This document shows positions 1 to 5,253 of a DNA stretch of 5,253 nucleotides, piece after piece. The notes below the pieces were generated by a model. The model was not told where the DNA came from and searched no databases. It was given only the letters and a program-made list of their open reading frames with translations. The stretch is from contig PLSZ01000404.1 of the NCBI GenBank assembly GCA_003164305.1, positions 1-5,253 of the forward strand, in the 5' to 3' direction. The DNA comes from Acetobacteraceae bacterium. GTDB taxonomy: Bacteria; Pseudomonadota; Alphaproteobacteria; Acetobacterales; Acetobacteraceae. Both the position numbers and the translations under genes were made by a program. Position 1 is the stretch's first letter. Each line of letters starts with the position of its first letter.

Positions 1-46
1 CGGATTTTCATGCGGAAGACGTTGGGCGAACCGGGGGCGACTCGCG

Positions 47-952
47 TTACTCCGCCGCCTTGTTCATGAACGTTGTGGGATCGGCACCGACACGGCCACT
101 CTCGCCCGGGGCCGCTTGGGCGAGGCGGAAGTCATAACGCACGGCGCGCAAGCCCTTCACCGGGGACTCCGCGTCGTCCTTCGCTTCGACTACCAAGGAG
201 CCGGACACGCCAAACACCGTGTCTGAATCGATGAAATCGTCGTCGCCGAAATACAGCGCGGTGACCAGCTCGCGATGGCCGTCGGCGCCGATCAGCATGT
301 GAATGTGCGACGGACGCATGCCGTGGCGGCCTTGCGCATGCACCAGATCGCCGACCGGGCCGTCCATCGGGATCGAGTATCCCTTCGGCCGGACGGTACG
401 GAAATAATATTTCCCGTCGGCGTCGGTGCGGAAGTTGCCGCGCATGTCCAGCGACTCGCCGTTGCGCTCCTGCAGGTCATAAAGGCCACGCTCACTGGTT
501 TGCCACACCTGGATCAGCGCGTTCGGCAGCGGCGTGCCGTCGGTGTCGGTGATCTTGCCATGTACGACCAGTTCCTCGGCCGTCGGCTTTTCGACGATCT
601 GAGCGCCCAACGGCAATTCCGGGACGCCTTCGCGGTAAAATGGGCCGAGCAAGCTGCTTTGCGACCCAAGCTCCTTCGCCTTGCGGTCGTGCAACGCGTT
701 GACCACGGCGCTGACCCCGAGCACGTCGGACAGCAGAATGAACTCCTGGCGCAGCGGCGTGCAGGCCTGGCCGACCGCGGTGAGGAATTGCATGCCCTGG
801 ATCCATTCCTCGGGCGTCAGATCGACGTCGCGGACGAAGGCGTGCAGATGGCGCACGGCCGCATCCATGATTTGTTTCAGGCGCGGATTGGCCGTGCTGG
901 CCATTTGCTCCAGCGTGGCGTCGGTGACGGTGAATTCGTCGAGATCGACCAT
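47..952 (-). CDS. Intradiol ring-cleavage dioxygenase, hydroxyquinol/catechol 1,2-dioxygenase type
   Basis: A non-haem Fe(III) enzyme that opens a catecholic ring between its two hydroxyls using O2, giving a muconate or maleylacetate-type product in the cytoplasm. Numbered from the start chosen here (301 aa), an N-terminal helical dimerisation segment covers about residues 1-95, with a motif around QEFILLSDVLGVS. The beta-sandwich catalytic domain follows. All four expected iron ligands are visible: Tyr158 (GLYDLQ), Tyr192 (RPKGYSIP), His216 and His218 (MRPSHIHML). SSLLGPFYREG and the GRHGMRPSHIH stretch look more like hydroxyquinol 1,2-dioxygenases than classical CatA, but the substrate cannot be fixed from sequence alone. 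The ATG at 952 is preferred because GGAGG lies 5 bases upstream (958-962). An in-frame ATG at 964 would add four residues and has no visible ribosome-binding site. The stop is TAA at 47-49. The length is normal for the family and the frame is intact. The chaC-like gene ends 42 bases upstream on the same strand, so co-transcription is likely. No muconate cycloisomerase or maleylacetate reductase is visible. Confidence 0.93.
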   Translation of the reverse strand: MVDLDEFTVTDATLEQMASTANPRLKQIMDAAVRHLHAFVRDVDLTPEEWIQGMQFLTAVGQACTPLRQEFILLSDVLGVSAVVNALHDRKAKELGSQSSLLGPFYREGVPELPLGAQIVEKPTAEELVVHGKITDTDGTPLPNALIQVWQTSERGLYDLQERNGESLDMRGNFRTDADGKYYFRTVRPKGYSIPMDGPVGDLVHAQGRHGMRPSHIHMLIGADGHRELVTALYFGDDDFIDSDTVFGVSGSLVVEAKDDAESPVKGLRAVRYDFRLAQAAPGESGRVGADPTTFMNKAAE

Positions 953-957
953 GGGAT

Positions 958-962
958 CCTCC
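958..962 (-). promoter_or_regulatory. Ribosome-binding site deciding the dioxygenase start
   Basis: GGAGG on the minus strand, 5 bases before the ATG at 952. It lies inside the four-codon extension that would begin at the ATG at 964, so it argues for the shorter protein. Confidence 0.75.
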
Positions 963-994
963 ATTCTTGTGGCGCCGGTCCAGGCTGCACCACT

Positions 995-1702
995 CTAGCA
1001 GATCGGTTTCGCCGCCGCACGCCGGGTGCAAATCCGGTGGACCTCGCGCAACATCCGGTCGTCGAGGCCCAGTTCGTGAAGGGATTCGAGGGTGCGGTGG
1101 AGATACTCCATACAGGAGCCGAGGGCCCCGGAAGCGGTGGCGACGTGGCGCGCGATCCGCTCCAGGTCCAGGCGACGCACGTAGCGCAGTCCTTGCCGAT
1201 TGACGACGAAGGTGACGGCTCGGACGAGACCGCCGGCGGTGGCGACGGAAACCCAGCGCGCGTCATAGCTGTGGGTGAACAATTCGCGGCGAAACGGCAG
1301 CATGAGCTCGGCGCGCGCCTGATCCGCGGGAACGCGGAACAACGCGCCGGACGCCGCGCCGCCTCGATCCAGCCCGAGCATCAGGCCGGGGGCTTCCGGG
1401 GAGCCGCGGCCGGCCTCCAACCACAGGCAATACTTTCGATGCCAGCCGAGCACGCGCCCGCCGCGCTTTTCAGCGAAGTGCATCGCCGGGTTCCACATCA
1501 GGGAGCCATAGCCGAAAAGCCAGACATCCTCGTTGGCGGGATGGTGCGCCAGGATGTTGTCGAGGCAGGCGGCGATTTCATCGTCGGTGCGAATCCGCAT
1601 GCCGGGCGGGGCGCGGCGCCGGGCGGCGTCGATCAAGGAGCCGTCGCGCAGGCTTTCCCTTGTGATGCGAATGGTCGGCTGTTCGTCGTTCATTGGCGCC
1701 AT
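995..1702 (-). CDS. chaC: ChaC-type gamma-glutamylcyclotransferase
   Basis: Cytoplasmic enzyme expected to split glutathione into 5-oxoproline and Cys-Gly, as characterised ChaC proteins do. Numbered from the ATG at 1702 (235 aa, close to the usual length of bacterial ChaC), the signature VWLFGYGSLMWNP lies at about residues 60-72, with the substrate-binding YGSL loop at 65-68. GWHRKYCLW (86-94) and GLMLGLDRGG (106-115) follow. The likely catalytic glutamate is Glu140 in the FRRELFTHSYDARWV stretch. The N-terminal TRESLRDG is also typical of the family. Start choice is uncertain: ATG codons at 1702 and 1693 are both possible, neither has a clear Shine-Dalgarno sequence, and a GTG at 1744 would add 14 arginine-rich residues with no family resemblance. 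The stop is TAG at 995-997. The gene is divergent from the substrate-binding protein gene and precedes the dioxygenase on the same strand. The C-terminus is rich in Arg and Cys (HRICTRRAAAKPIC) and is probably a free tail. Confidence 0.92.
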   Translation of the reverse strand: MAPMNDEQPTIRITRESLRDGSLIDAARRRAPPGMRIRTDDEIAACLDNILAHHPANEDVWLFGYGSLMWNPAMHFAEKRGGRVLGWHRKYCLWLEAGRGSPEAPGLMLGLDRGGAASGALFRVPADQARAELMLPFRRELFTHSYDARWVSVATAGGLVRAVTFVVNRQGLRYVRRLDLERIARHVATASGALGSCMEYLHRTLESLHELGLDDRMLREVHRICTRRAAAKPIC

Positions 1703-1753
1703 GTCACGCTGGCCGCGCCGGGTTGGCAAGCGCCGGGATTTCACCCCGCCGCT

Positions 1754-1773
1754 GGCGCGTTCGCGAACCCGCC
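1754..1773. promoter_or_regulatory. 20-base dyad, candidate operator
   Basis: An inverted repeat centred between 1763 and 1764. Its core GTTCGCGAAC (1759-1768) is a perfect 10-base palindrome, flanked by a mismatched C/C pair and then GGCG (1754-1757) matched by CGCC (1770-1773). In all, 9 of 10 base pairs are symmetric. It lies 39 bases before the ATG of the substrate-binding protein, where a dimeric repressor or activator could control one or both divergent genes. The GC-rich background raises the chance of random palindromes, and no regulator gene is adjacent in this window. Confidence 0.4.
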
Positions 1774-1801
1774 CCTAAGATGTCCGCATCAAGAACCGTA
1801 C

Positions 1802-1806
1802 GGAGG
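1802..1806 (+). promoter_or_regulatory. Strong ribosome-binding site of the substrate-binding protein gene
   Basis: GGAGG followed by AAACGA and ATG at 1813 gives a 6-base spacing. It fixes the start at 1813 over in-frame upstream starts such as the one at 1693, which would place arginine-rich residues ahead of the signal peptide. Confidence 0.85.
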
Positions 1807-1812
1807 AAACGA

Positions 1813-3066
1813 ATGCTACGCAGGCCTTTGGGAGGCGCATTGCTGGCCGTCATGCTGTTGCTGACGGGAACGGTCGCGGCGCTGGCACAAAACCCGATCA
1901 CGATCGGCTTTGGCATGGCGTTGACCGGCGGCCTGGCGCCGAACGGCAAAGCGGCGCTGTTCGCGATGCAGATCTGGGAGAAAGAGATCAACGCCAAGGG
2001 CGGGCTTCTCGGTCGGCCGGTAAAGCTCGTTTATTACGATGACCAGTCCAACCCGGCGACCGTTCCTGGCATCTACACCAAGCTGCTCGACGTCGATAAA
2101 GTGGACATCGTGGTCAGCGGTTACGCGACCAACATGATCGCGCCGGCCATGCCGGTCGTCATCGGCCATAAGCGGACATTCCTGGCGCTGTTTGGGCTCG
2201 CGACCAACACGGAGTTCAATTACCCGAAATATTTCGCGATCCAGCCCACCGGCGGCCCGACGCCGAAGGAGGAATTCGCGCGCGGGTTCTTCGCCGTGGC
2301 GATGCAGCAGAACCCGAAACCAACGACGGTCGCCATGATCGGCGCCGACGCCGAGTTCCCTCGCAACGCGATGGATGGCGCGCGGACGGTGGCGAAGGGG
2401 CTCGGGTTGAAGATTGTTTACGACAAAACCTATCCGCCGACCACCAGCGATTACTCGCCGATTATTCGCGCGATTCAGGCGACCAACCCGGATATCGTGA
2501 TGGTCGCGTCGTATCCTCCCGACAGCGTGGGTATGATTCGCGCGGCCAACGAAGTTGGTCTGAAGGCGAAACTGTTCGGCGGCGGCATGGTCGGGCTGCA
2601 GAGCACGGCGATCAAGGTGCAGCTTGGGCCATTGCTGAACGGCATCGTGGATTACGATTTCTGGCTGCCGTGGTCGAAGTTGGCCTCGCCGGAGGGTCTG
2701 GCGTTCCTGAAGCTGTACCAGACCGAGGCGGCCTCGATGGGCGTCGACGCGCTTGGCTATTACCTGCCGCCGTTCGCATACGCTTACATGCAAGTGCTGC
2801 AACAGGCGGTCGAGACGGCGAAAAGCCTGGACGACGATAAGTTCGCCGACGCGCTGCATAAAGGCACGTTCAAGACCATCGTGGGTGACATTAAGTTTGG
2901 CTCGAATGGCGAGTGGGTCGAGCCGCGGGTGATGGCGGTGCAGTTCCAGGGCGTGAAGTCCAACGACATGGAACAGTTCCGCGATCCGAAGACCGAGGTC
3001 ATTCTTTGGCCGCCGGCGTTGAAGACGGGCGATGTCGAGTATCCGTACACTGACGTCAAACGCTGA
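1813..3066 (+). CDS. ABC transporter substrate-binding protein, branched-chain amino acid (LivK) type
   Basis: Periplasmic binding protein of 417 aa that should capture a small solute and hand it to an ABC importer. Residues 1-25 form a classic Sec signal peptide: MLRRP, then a hydrophobic core GALLAVMLLLTGTVAA, then Ala-Leu-Ala with predicted cleavage before Gln26. The mature protein starts ITIGFGMALTGG, followed by a helix and INAKGGLLGRPVKLVYYDDQS (about 59-79), the hallmark of the type I periplasmic-binding fold of the LivK/amide-urea group. YTKLLDVDKVDIVVSGY (about 88-104) and the second-lobe stretch IIRAIQATNPDIVMVASYPPDS also fit. The C-terminal pattern ILWPPALKTGDVEYPY is familiar from proteobacterial members. 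The ligand cannot be named. Proximity to an aromatic ring-cleavage enzyme is at most a hint. No LivH, LivM, LivG or LivF homologue lies next to it, so its transporter partner is elsewhere or it works alone. The stop is TGA at 3064-3066. Confidence 0.93.
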   Translation: MLRRPLGGALLAVMLLLTGTVAALAQNPITIGFGMALTGGLAPNGKAALFAMQIWEKEINAKGGLLGRPVKLVYYDDQSNPATVPGIYTKLLDVDKVDIVVSGYATNMIAPAMPVVIGHKRTFLALFGLATNTEFNYPKYFAIQPTGGPTPKEEFARGFFAVAMQQNPKPTTVAMIGADAEFPRNAMDGARTVAKGLGLKIVYDKTYPPTTSDYSPIIRAIQATNPDIVMVASYPPDSVGMIRAANEVGLKAKLFGGGMVGLQSTAIKVQLGPLLNGIVDYDFWLPWSKLASPEGLAFLKLYQTEAASMGVDALGYYLPPFAYAYMQVLQQAVETAKSLDDDKFADALHKGTFKTIVGDIKFGSNGEWVEPRVMAVQFQGVKSNDMEQFRDPKTEVILWPPALKTGDVEYPYTDVKR

Positions 3067-3083
3067 ACCGGGGACGCGAGCCA

Positions 3084-3110
3084 ACCTCCGGGTCATGACG
3101 ACCCGGAGGT
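3084..3110 (+). terminator. Perfect 11-bp hairpin, possible terminator or translational switch
   Basis: ACCTCCGGGTC (3084-3094) pairs perfectly with GACCCGGAGGT (3100-3110) around a 5-base loop, ATGAC. It begins 18 bases after the stop of the substrate-binding protein gene, the usual place for a terminator or a 3'-end stabilising stem. The downstream bases AGACCTTTGCGG are not a U-run, so a standard intrinsic terminator is not assured. The 3' arm contains GGAGGT, a perfect Shine-Dalgarno sequence, and the 5' arm contains its complement ACCTCC, so the stem could instead control translation of what follows. Confidence 0.55.
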
Positions 3111-3116
3111 AGACCT

Positions 3117-3173
3117 TTGCGGAACCATGCGATATTCGTCGATGGCGTGATCGAGGCAGGCGACTCCGTCTGA
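3117..3173 (+). CDS. Possible 18-codon small ORF or leader peptide
   Basis: A TTG codon at 3117, 6 bases after GGAGGT (3105-3110), opens an 18-codon frame ending in TGA at 3171-3173. The peptide reads roughly (M)RNHAIFVDGVIEAGDSV, and 14 of 18 third positions are G or C, like real genes nearby. It ends 38 bases before the sulfotransferase ATG. It could be a leader peptide, a remnant of a larger gene's end, or chance. The frame is open upstream only to the TGA at 3096-3098. No function is proposed, and confidence is low because of its size and rare start codon. Confidence 0.2.
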   Translation: MRNHAIFVDGVIEAGDSV

Positions 3174-3211
3174 CGCCCATTCGCCGCTCGCACGGCGGGG
3201 ATGTGATCGCG

Positions 3212-4033
3212 ATGGATAACGGCATTCACTTCATCTCCGGCCTGCCGCGCTCGGGCTCCACCTTGCTCGCGGCGGTCCTGCGGCAGAATCCGAAATTCCA
3301 CGCCGGGATCGCCAGCCCGGTCGCGTTCCTGTTCAACGGATTGATGCGCCAGATGAGTCAGGAGAATGAAGCCGCGGTCTTCATCGATGACGAACGACGA
3401 CGCAACGTGCTGTCCGGCGTATTCGACAATTATTATCGCCGTGAACATCCTCGCCAGGTGGTGTTCGACACCAATCGGCTGTGGTCCGCGAAACTCGCCG
3501 CGCTCGCTCAATTATTCCCAAAATCCCGCATGATCTGCTGCGTGCGGCAAGTGCCCTGGATCGTCGATAGCCTTGAGCAACTGGTGCGGCGAAACCCGTT
3601 GGAACCGTCGAAGATCTTCGCGTTCGACGCCACCAGCACGGTTTACAACCGTTATGACATGCTGACGGGCGGCAACGGTTTGCTCGGCTATGCCTGGAAC
3701 GCGCTGCGGGAGGCGTTTTATGGGCCAAACGCCGGACAACTGATGCTGTTGTGTTATGAAACCCTGTCCAGCGATCCAGGCCGCGCGTTGCAGGCGGTCT
3801 ATGACTTTATTGGCGAGTCCGCGTTCGTGCATGATTTCACCAATGTCAGCCTGAACCTCGACACTTCGGATTTCGACCGACAACTCGGCGCGCCCGGGTT
3901 GCACGCGTTACGCCCGGCCGTCGCGTTCCAGCCCCGGGAGACGGTGCTGCCACCGGAACTGTTTCAACGCATCGCCAAGAGTTCATTCTGGCTCGATCCG
4001 GCGGCGAACCCGCGGCGTATCCTGGTCGTGTAG
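3212..4033 (+). CDS. Sulfotransferase family protein (PAPS-dependent)
   Basis: A 273-aa cytosolic-type sulfotransferase fold, expected to transfer sulfate from PAPS to a hydroxyl or similar group on an unknown acceptor. The 5'-phosphosulfate-binding P-loop is at residues 10-19 (GLPRSGSTLL) after a first beta strand IHFIS. The 3'-phosphate-binding motif is at about 107-120, with Arg112 (CCVRQVPW) and Ser120 (IVDS) eight residues apart, as in characterised sulfotransferases. LLCYETLSSDPGRALQAVYDFIGE (about 179-202) matches the late helix conserved in bacterial members. FW.DP..NPR at the C-terminus also recalls a proteobacterial subfamily of unknown substrate. ATG 3212 is chosen because it puts a short lead before strand 1. 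An in-frame GTG at 3203 is possible, and neither has a well-spaced ribosome-binding site (GGGG at 3197-3200). No signal peptide or membrane segment is seen. No PAPS-synthesis or glycosyltransferase genes adjoin it. The stop is TAG at 4031-4033. Confidence 0.88.
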   Translation: MDNGIHFISGLPRSGSTLLAAVLRQNPKFHAGIASPVAFLFNGLMRQMSQENEAAVFIDDERRRNVLSGVFDNYYRREHPRQVVFDTNRLWSAKLAALAQLFPKSRMICCVRQVPWIVDSLEQLVRRNPLEPSKIFAFDATSTVYNRYDMLTGGNGLLGYAWNALREAFYGPNAGQLMLLCYETLSSDPGRALQAVYDFIGESAFVHDFTNVSLNLDTSDFDRQLGAPGLHALRPAVAFQPRETVLPPELFQRIAKSSFWLDPAANPRRILVV

Positions 4034-4035
4034 AA

Positions 4036-4953
4036 CTACTTCGCGGCCTCGGGCGTCGTGGTGGCGATAAACACCGCGCGGTCCTTGAACGACATCAAGA
4101 TCCGCCGGCCATCGATGAAATCCTCACCCACCAGCGCGTCGCCGACGCCGGCGTCCACCGGCAACACCGACAGGATCGGCTCCGGCGCCGCGGCCGGCCC
4201 AATCTGCAACAAATTGAACCGATGCAAGCGCGCCCGTTGCGAGCCTGGGCCTGCCCCGTGATGCTCCACGATCGGATCGCCGGCCATCGCCTCGGGCGTC
4301 AGGCCGAGACGTTCCGCCATCCGCACGCCGATCGTGGTGGCCTGCGCGCCGGTGTCGAGGATCCCCATCCCCGACACGCCGTCCAATTGCAACGGGATCA
4401 GCAACCGGTCGCGCATCGCGGTCACGCCGGACACCTGTTCATACGGCTCATGCCACGGCGGCCGGACATCCGGACACAGGCGAGGCCGGTACAGGGTCAA
4501 AGTCTTGCCCGGAACGTCGATGTCGAGATCGAACGCCAACAAAACGTCGGAGCCGAGCAGCCCATCGGCGGCGAGTCCCGGACCGAAACGAAATTGCCCG
4601 ACGGAAACGCGGGTGATGGGAAAGCGCACGCCACCCAATACAAGACCCGGAATGATCGCGTCGTTCGCCGTGAACACGCCGCCCACACCGGTCGATCGGG
4701 TCACGATCTTCTGATCCCGGGCCAGACCTAAACGGCTGACGACATCGCCGGCGAGGACGGTCCTCTCCGCGCCGGTATCGACCAGCAGAGTGACCCATTT
4801 GCCGTCGATGCCGGCGGGGACGACCAGCAGCCGGTTGTGCACCTCCAGCGGCATTTTCGCGACCGGGACGATATCGCAGTTGATCGGATTGGGCGCGCAG
4901 GCGCTGACCAGCAAAAGCAGCAGACCCGCGAGCCAAATGCCCATGTGCTTCAT
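4036..4953 (-). CDS. Lipoprotein with two retropepsin-like aspartic protease domains
   Basis: A 305-aa exported protein. Residues 1-18 form a lipoprotein signal (MKH, hydrophobic GIWLAGLLLLLVSA) with a lipobox Val-Ser-Ala-Cys ending at Cys19. Residue +2 is Ala, so an outer-membrane location is more likely than inner. Two aspartic-protease halves follow. Half 1 has LLVDTGAERT (Asp59-Thr60-Gly61) and ends with ADGLLGSDVLLAFDLDID (about 129-146) and LTLYRP. Half 2 has GILDTGAQAT (Asp200-Thr201-Gly202) and ends with GDALVGEDFIDGRRILMSF (about 271-289). Both active-site motifs are intact, so the chain could fold as a pepsin-like pseudo-dimer. The natural substrate is unknown, and periplasmic proteolysis is inferred. 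Cys26 and Cys160 could form a disulfide. ATG 4953 is chosen because the signal peptide starts there and GGCGG (4960-4964) lies 6 bases upstream. An ATG at 4944 is an alternative, and longer starts run into argG and add charged residues before the signal. The stop is TAG at 4036-4038. Confidence 0.87.
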   Translation of the reverse strand: MKHMGIWLAGLLLLLVSACAPNPINCDIVPVAKMPLEVHNRLLVVPAGIDGKWVTLLVDTGAERTVLAGDVVSRLGLARDQKIVTRSTGVGGVFTANDAIIPGLVLGGVRFPITRVSVGQFRFGPGLAADGLLGSDVLLAFDLDIDVPGKTLTLYRPRLCPDVRPPWHEPYEQVSGVTAMRDRLLIPLQLDGVSGMGILDTGAQATTIGVRMAERLGLTPEAMAGDPIVEHHGAGPGSQRARLHRFNLLQIGPAAAPEPILSVLPVDAGVGDALVGEDFIDGRRILMSFKDRAVFIATTTPEAAK

Positions 4954-4969
4954 ACCAGGCCGCCGGCGA

Positions 4970-5253
4970 TCACAGCGTGCCGCCGCGCCGTCCCACCATC
5001 GCCCCGAGCCGCAGCCGCAGCGCATTTAACTTAATGAATCCCTGGGCATCGAACTGATCGTAAGCACCCGCGTCATCCTCGAACGTCACGACCTTGGTAT
5101 CATAGAGGCTGTGCGGCGATTCCCGGCCGACGCAAGTGACATTGCCTTTATAAAGTTTCAGGCGCACGCGGCCGGTCACGCTGTGTTGGCTTTCGTCAAT
5201 CAACGCCTGCAACATCCGCCGCTCCGGACTGAACCAGAAGCCGTTGTAGATCA
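4970..5253 (-). CDS. argG: Argininosuccinate synthase, C-terminal part (cut by window edge)
   Basis: Ligates citrulline and aspartate with ATP hydrolysis to AMP and PPi, the penultimate step of arginine biosynthesis, in the cytoplasm as a tetramer. The last 93 residues are present. They begin [12 protein letters not shown] and continue through [48 protein letters not shown] and the nearly invariant [12 protein letters not shown]. This C-terminal region contributes to the multimerisation and citrulline/aspartate-site domain of the family. The rest of the gene, including the N-terminal ATP-binding domain and the start, lies beyond 5253. A short tail ([11 protein letters not shown]) follows the conserved end. 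The stop is TGA at 4970-4972. The aspartic-protease lipoprotein begins 16 bases downstream on the same strand, so the two are probably transcribed together. Identification is secure from the sequence signature. Confidence 0.97.
   Translation of the reverse strand, partial: IYNGFWFSPERRMLQALIDESQHSVTGRVRLKLYKGNVTCVGRESPHSLYDTKVVTFEDDAGAYDQFDAQGFIKLNALRLRLGAMVGRRGGTL

Larger units (their letters stand above)
1703..1812. promoter_or_regulatory. Divergent intergenic (promoter) region
   Basis: About 110 bases separate the chaC-like gene (leftward) from the substrate-binding protein gene (rightward), so it should hold promoters for both. It contains the palindrome at 1754-1773 and the strong ribosome-binding site at 1802-1806. 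A TAAGAT hexamer at 1776-1781 could be a -10 element for the rightward gene, but no convincing -35 hexamer lies at the right distance, so no promoter is called firmly. Confidence 0.5.
3067..3211. other. 145-base intergenic gap between the binding protein and sulfotransferase genes
   Basis: Holds the 11-bp hairpin at 3084-3110 and a possible 18-codon frame at 3117-3173. A weaker 5-bp stem (CGCCG at 3182-3186 with CGGCG at 3193-3197) lies just before the GGGG at 3197-3200 that may serve as the sulfotransferase ribosome-binding site. No clear promoter hexamers were recognised. Confidence 0.5.

Noticed and set aside
1..11. Possible start (ATG at 9-11, minus strand) of a further gene to the left of the dioxygenase
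   Set aside because: Only eleven bases remain in the window and no Shine-Dalgarno sequence precedes it. Its position about 35 bases after the dioxygenase stop fits an operon, but nothing more can be supported.
1776..1781. TAAGAT as a -10 promoter element
   Set aside because: Four of six bases match the consensus, but the hexamer about 17 bases upstream (TGGCGC) is a poor -35, so it is mentioned only as a possibility.
275..1864. Long plus-strand open frame (529 codons) opposite the dioxygenase and chaC-like genes
   Set aside because: Its translation is low-complexity Arg/His/Ala/Gln/Gly-rich, matches no family and crosses two genes and the promoter region. It is the expected antisense shadow of high-GC coding sequence.
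3182..3200. Small CGCCG/CGGCG stem next to the sulfotransferase ribosome-binding site
   Set aside because: Five base pairs in GC-rich sequence are easily met by chance and the loop is unremarkable, so it is not called as a separate regulatory element.
1816..3225. Long minus-strand open frame (469 codons) opposite the substrate-binding protein gene
   Set aside because: It has Arg/His-rich shadow composition with no recognisable domain. The plus strand carries a clear signal peptide and family motifs with a strong ribosome-binding site.
4222..4731. Plus-strand open frame opposite the aspartic-protease gene
   Set aside because: Shadow composition with no motif. The opposite strand has a lipobox and two DTG motifs in a continuous frame.
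1..5253. Mobile-element, CRISPR, toxin-antitoxin or RNA-gene content
   Set aside because: No terminal inverted repeats, transposase or integrase motifs, spaced direct repeats, tRNA cloverleaf or rRNA-like stretch was recognised on either strand.

Overview
The window is GC-rich, and its genes have the strong G/C third-position preference of a high-GC proteobacterium. The best guess is an alphaproteobacterium of the Rhodospirillales/Rhizobiales kind, judged from the texture of the ArgG C-terminus, the branched-chain-type periplasmic binding protein and the sulfotransferase subtype. This taxonomic call is an inference from remembered family resemblance, not a search. Six protein genes are supported: five complete and one cut by the right edge. 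No rRNA, tRNA, CRISPR array, insertion sequence or integrase was seen.

Layout, left to right. On the minus strand, a ChaC-type gamma-glutamylcyclotransferase (995-1702) is followed after about 42 bases by an intradiol ring-cleavage dioxygenase of the hydroxyquinol/catechol 1,2-dioxygenase group (47-952). The spacing suggests one transcription unit. A roughly 110-base divergent intergenic region (1703-1812) carries a 20-base near-perfect palindrome. It separates that pair from a plus-strand, secreted ABC-transporter substrate-binding protein of the LivK type (1813-3066), which has no permease or ATPase genes beside it. A 145-base gap (3067-3211) holds a perfect 11-bp hairpin and a possible 18-codon reading frame. 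It is followed by a PAPS-dependent sulfotransferase-family gene (3212-4033). This meets, tail to tail with only 2 bases between stop codons, a minus-strand lipoprotein carrying two retropepsin-like Asp-Thr-Gly motifs (4036-4953). Upstream of the lipoprotein on the same strand, 16 bases away, is the C-terminal part of argG, argininosuccinate synthase (4970-5253, continuing outside the window).

Functionally this is a mix of housekeeping (argG), aromatic-compound ring cleavage, glutathione turnover, solute capture and two enzymes of unknown substrate. Nothing seen amounts to a new defence or mobile system. The items most worth a second look are the two-domain aspartic-protease lipoprotein, the hairpin that buries a perfect Shine-Dalgarno sequence ahead of a tiny reading frame, and the palindrome in the divergent promoter region.
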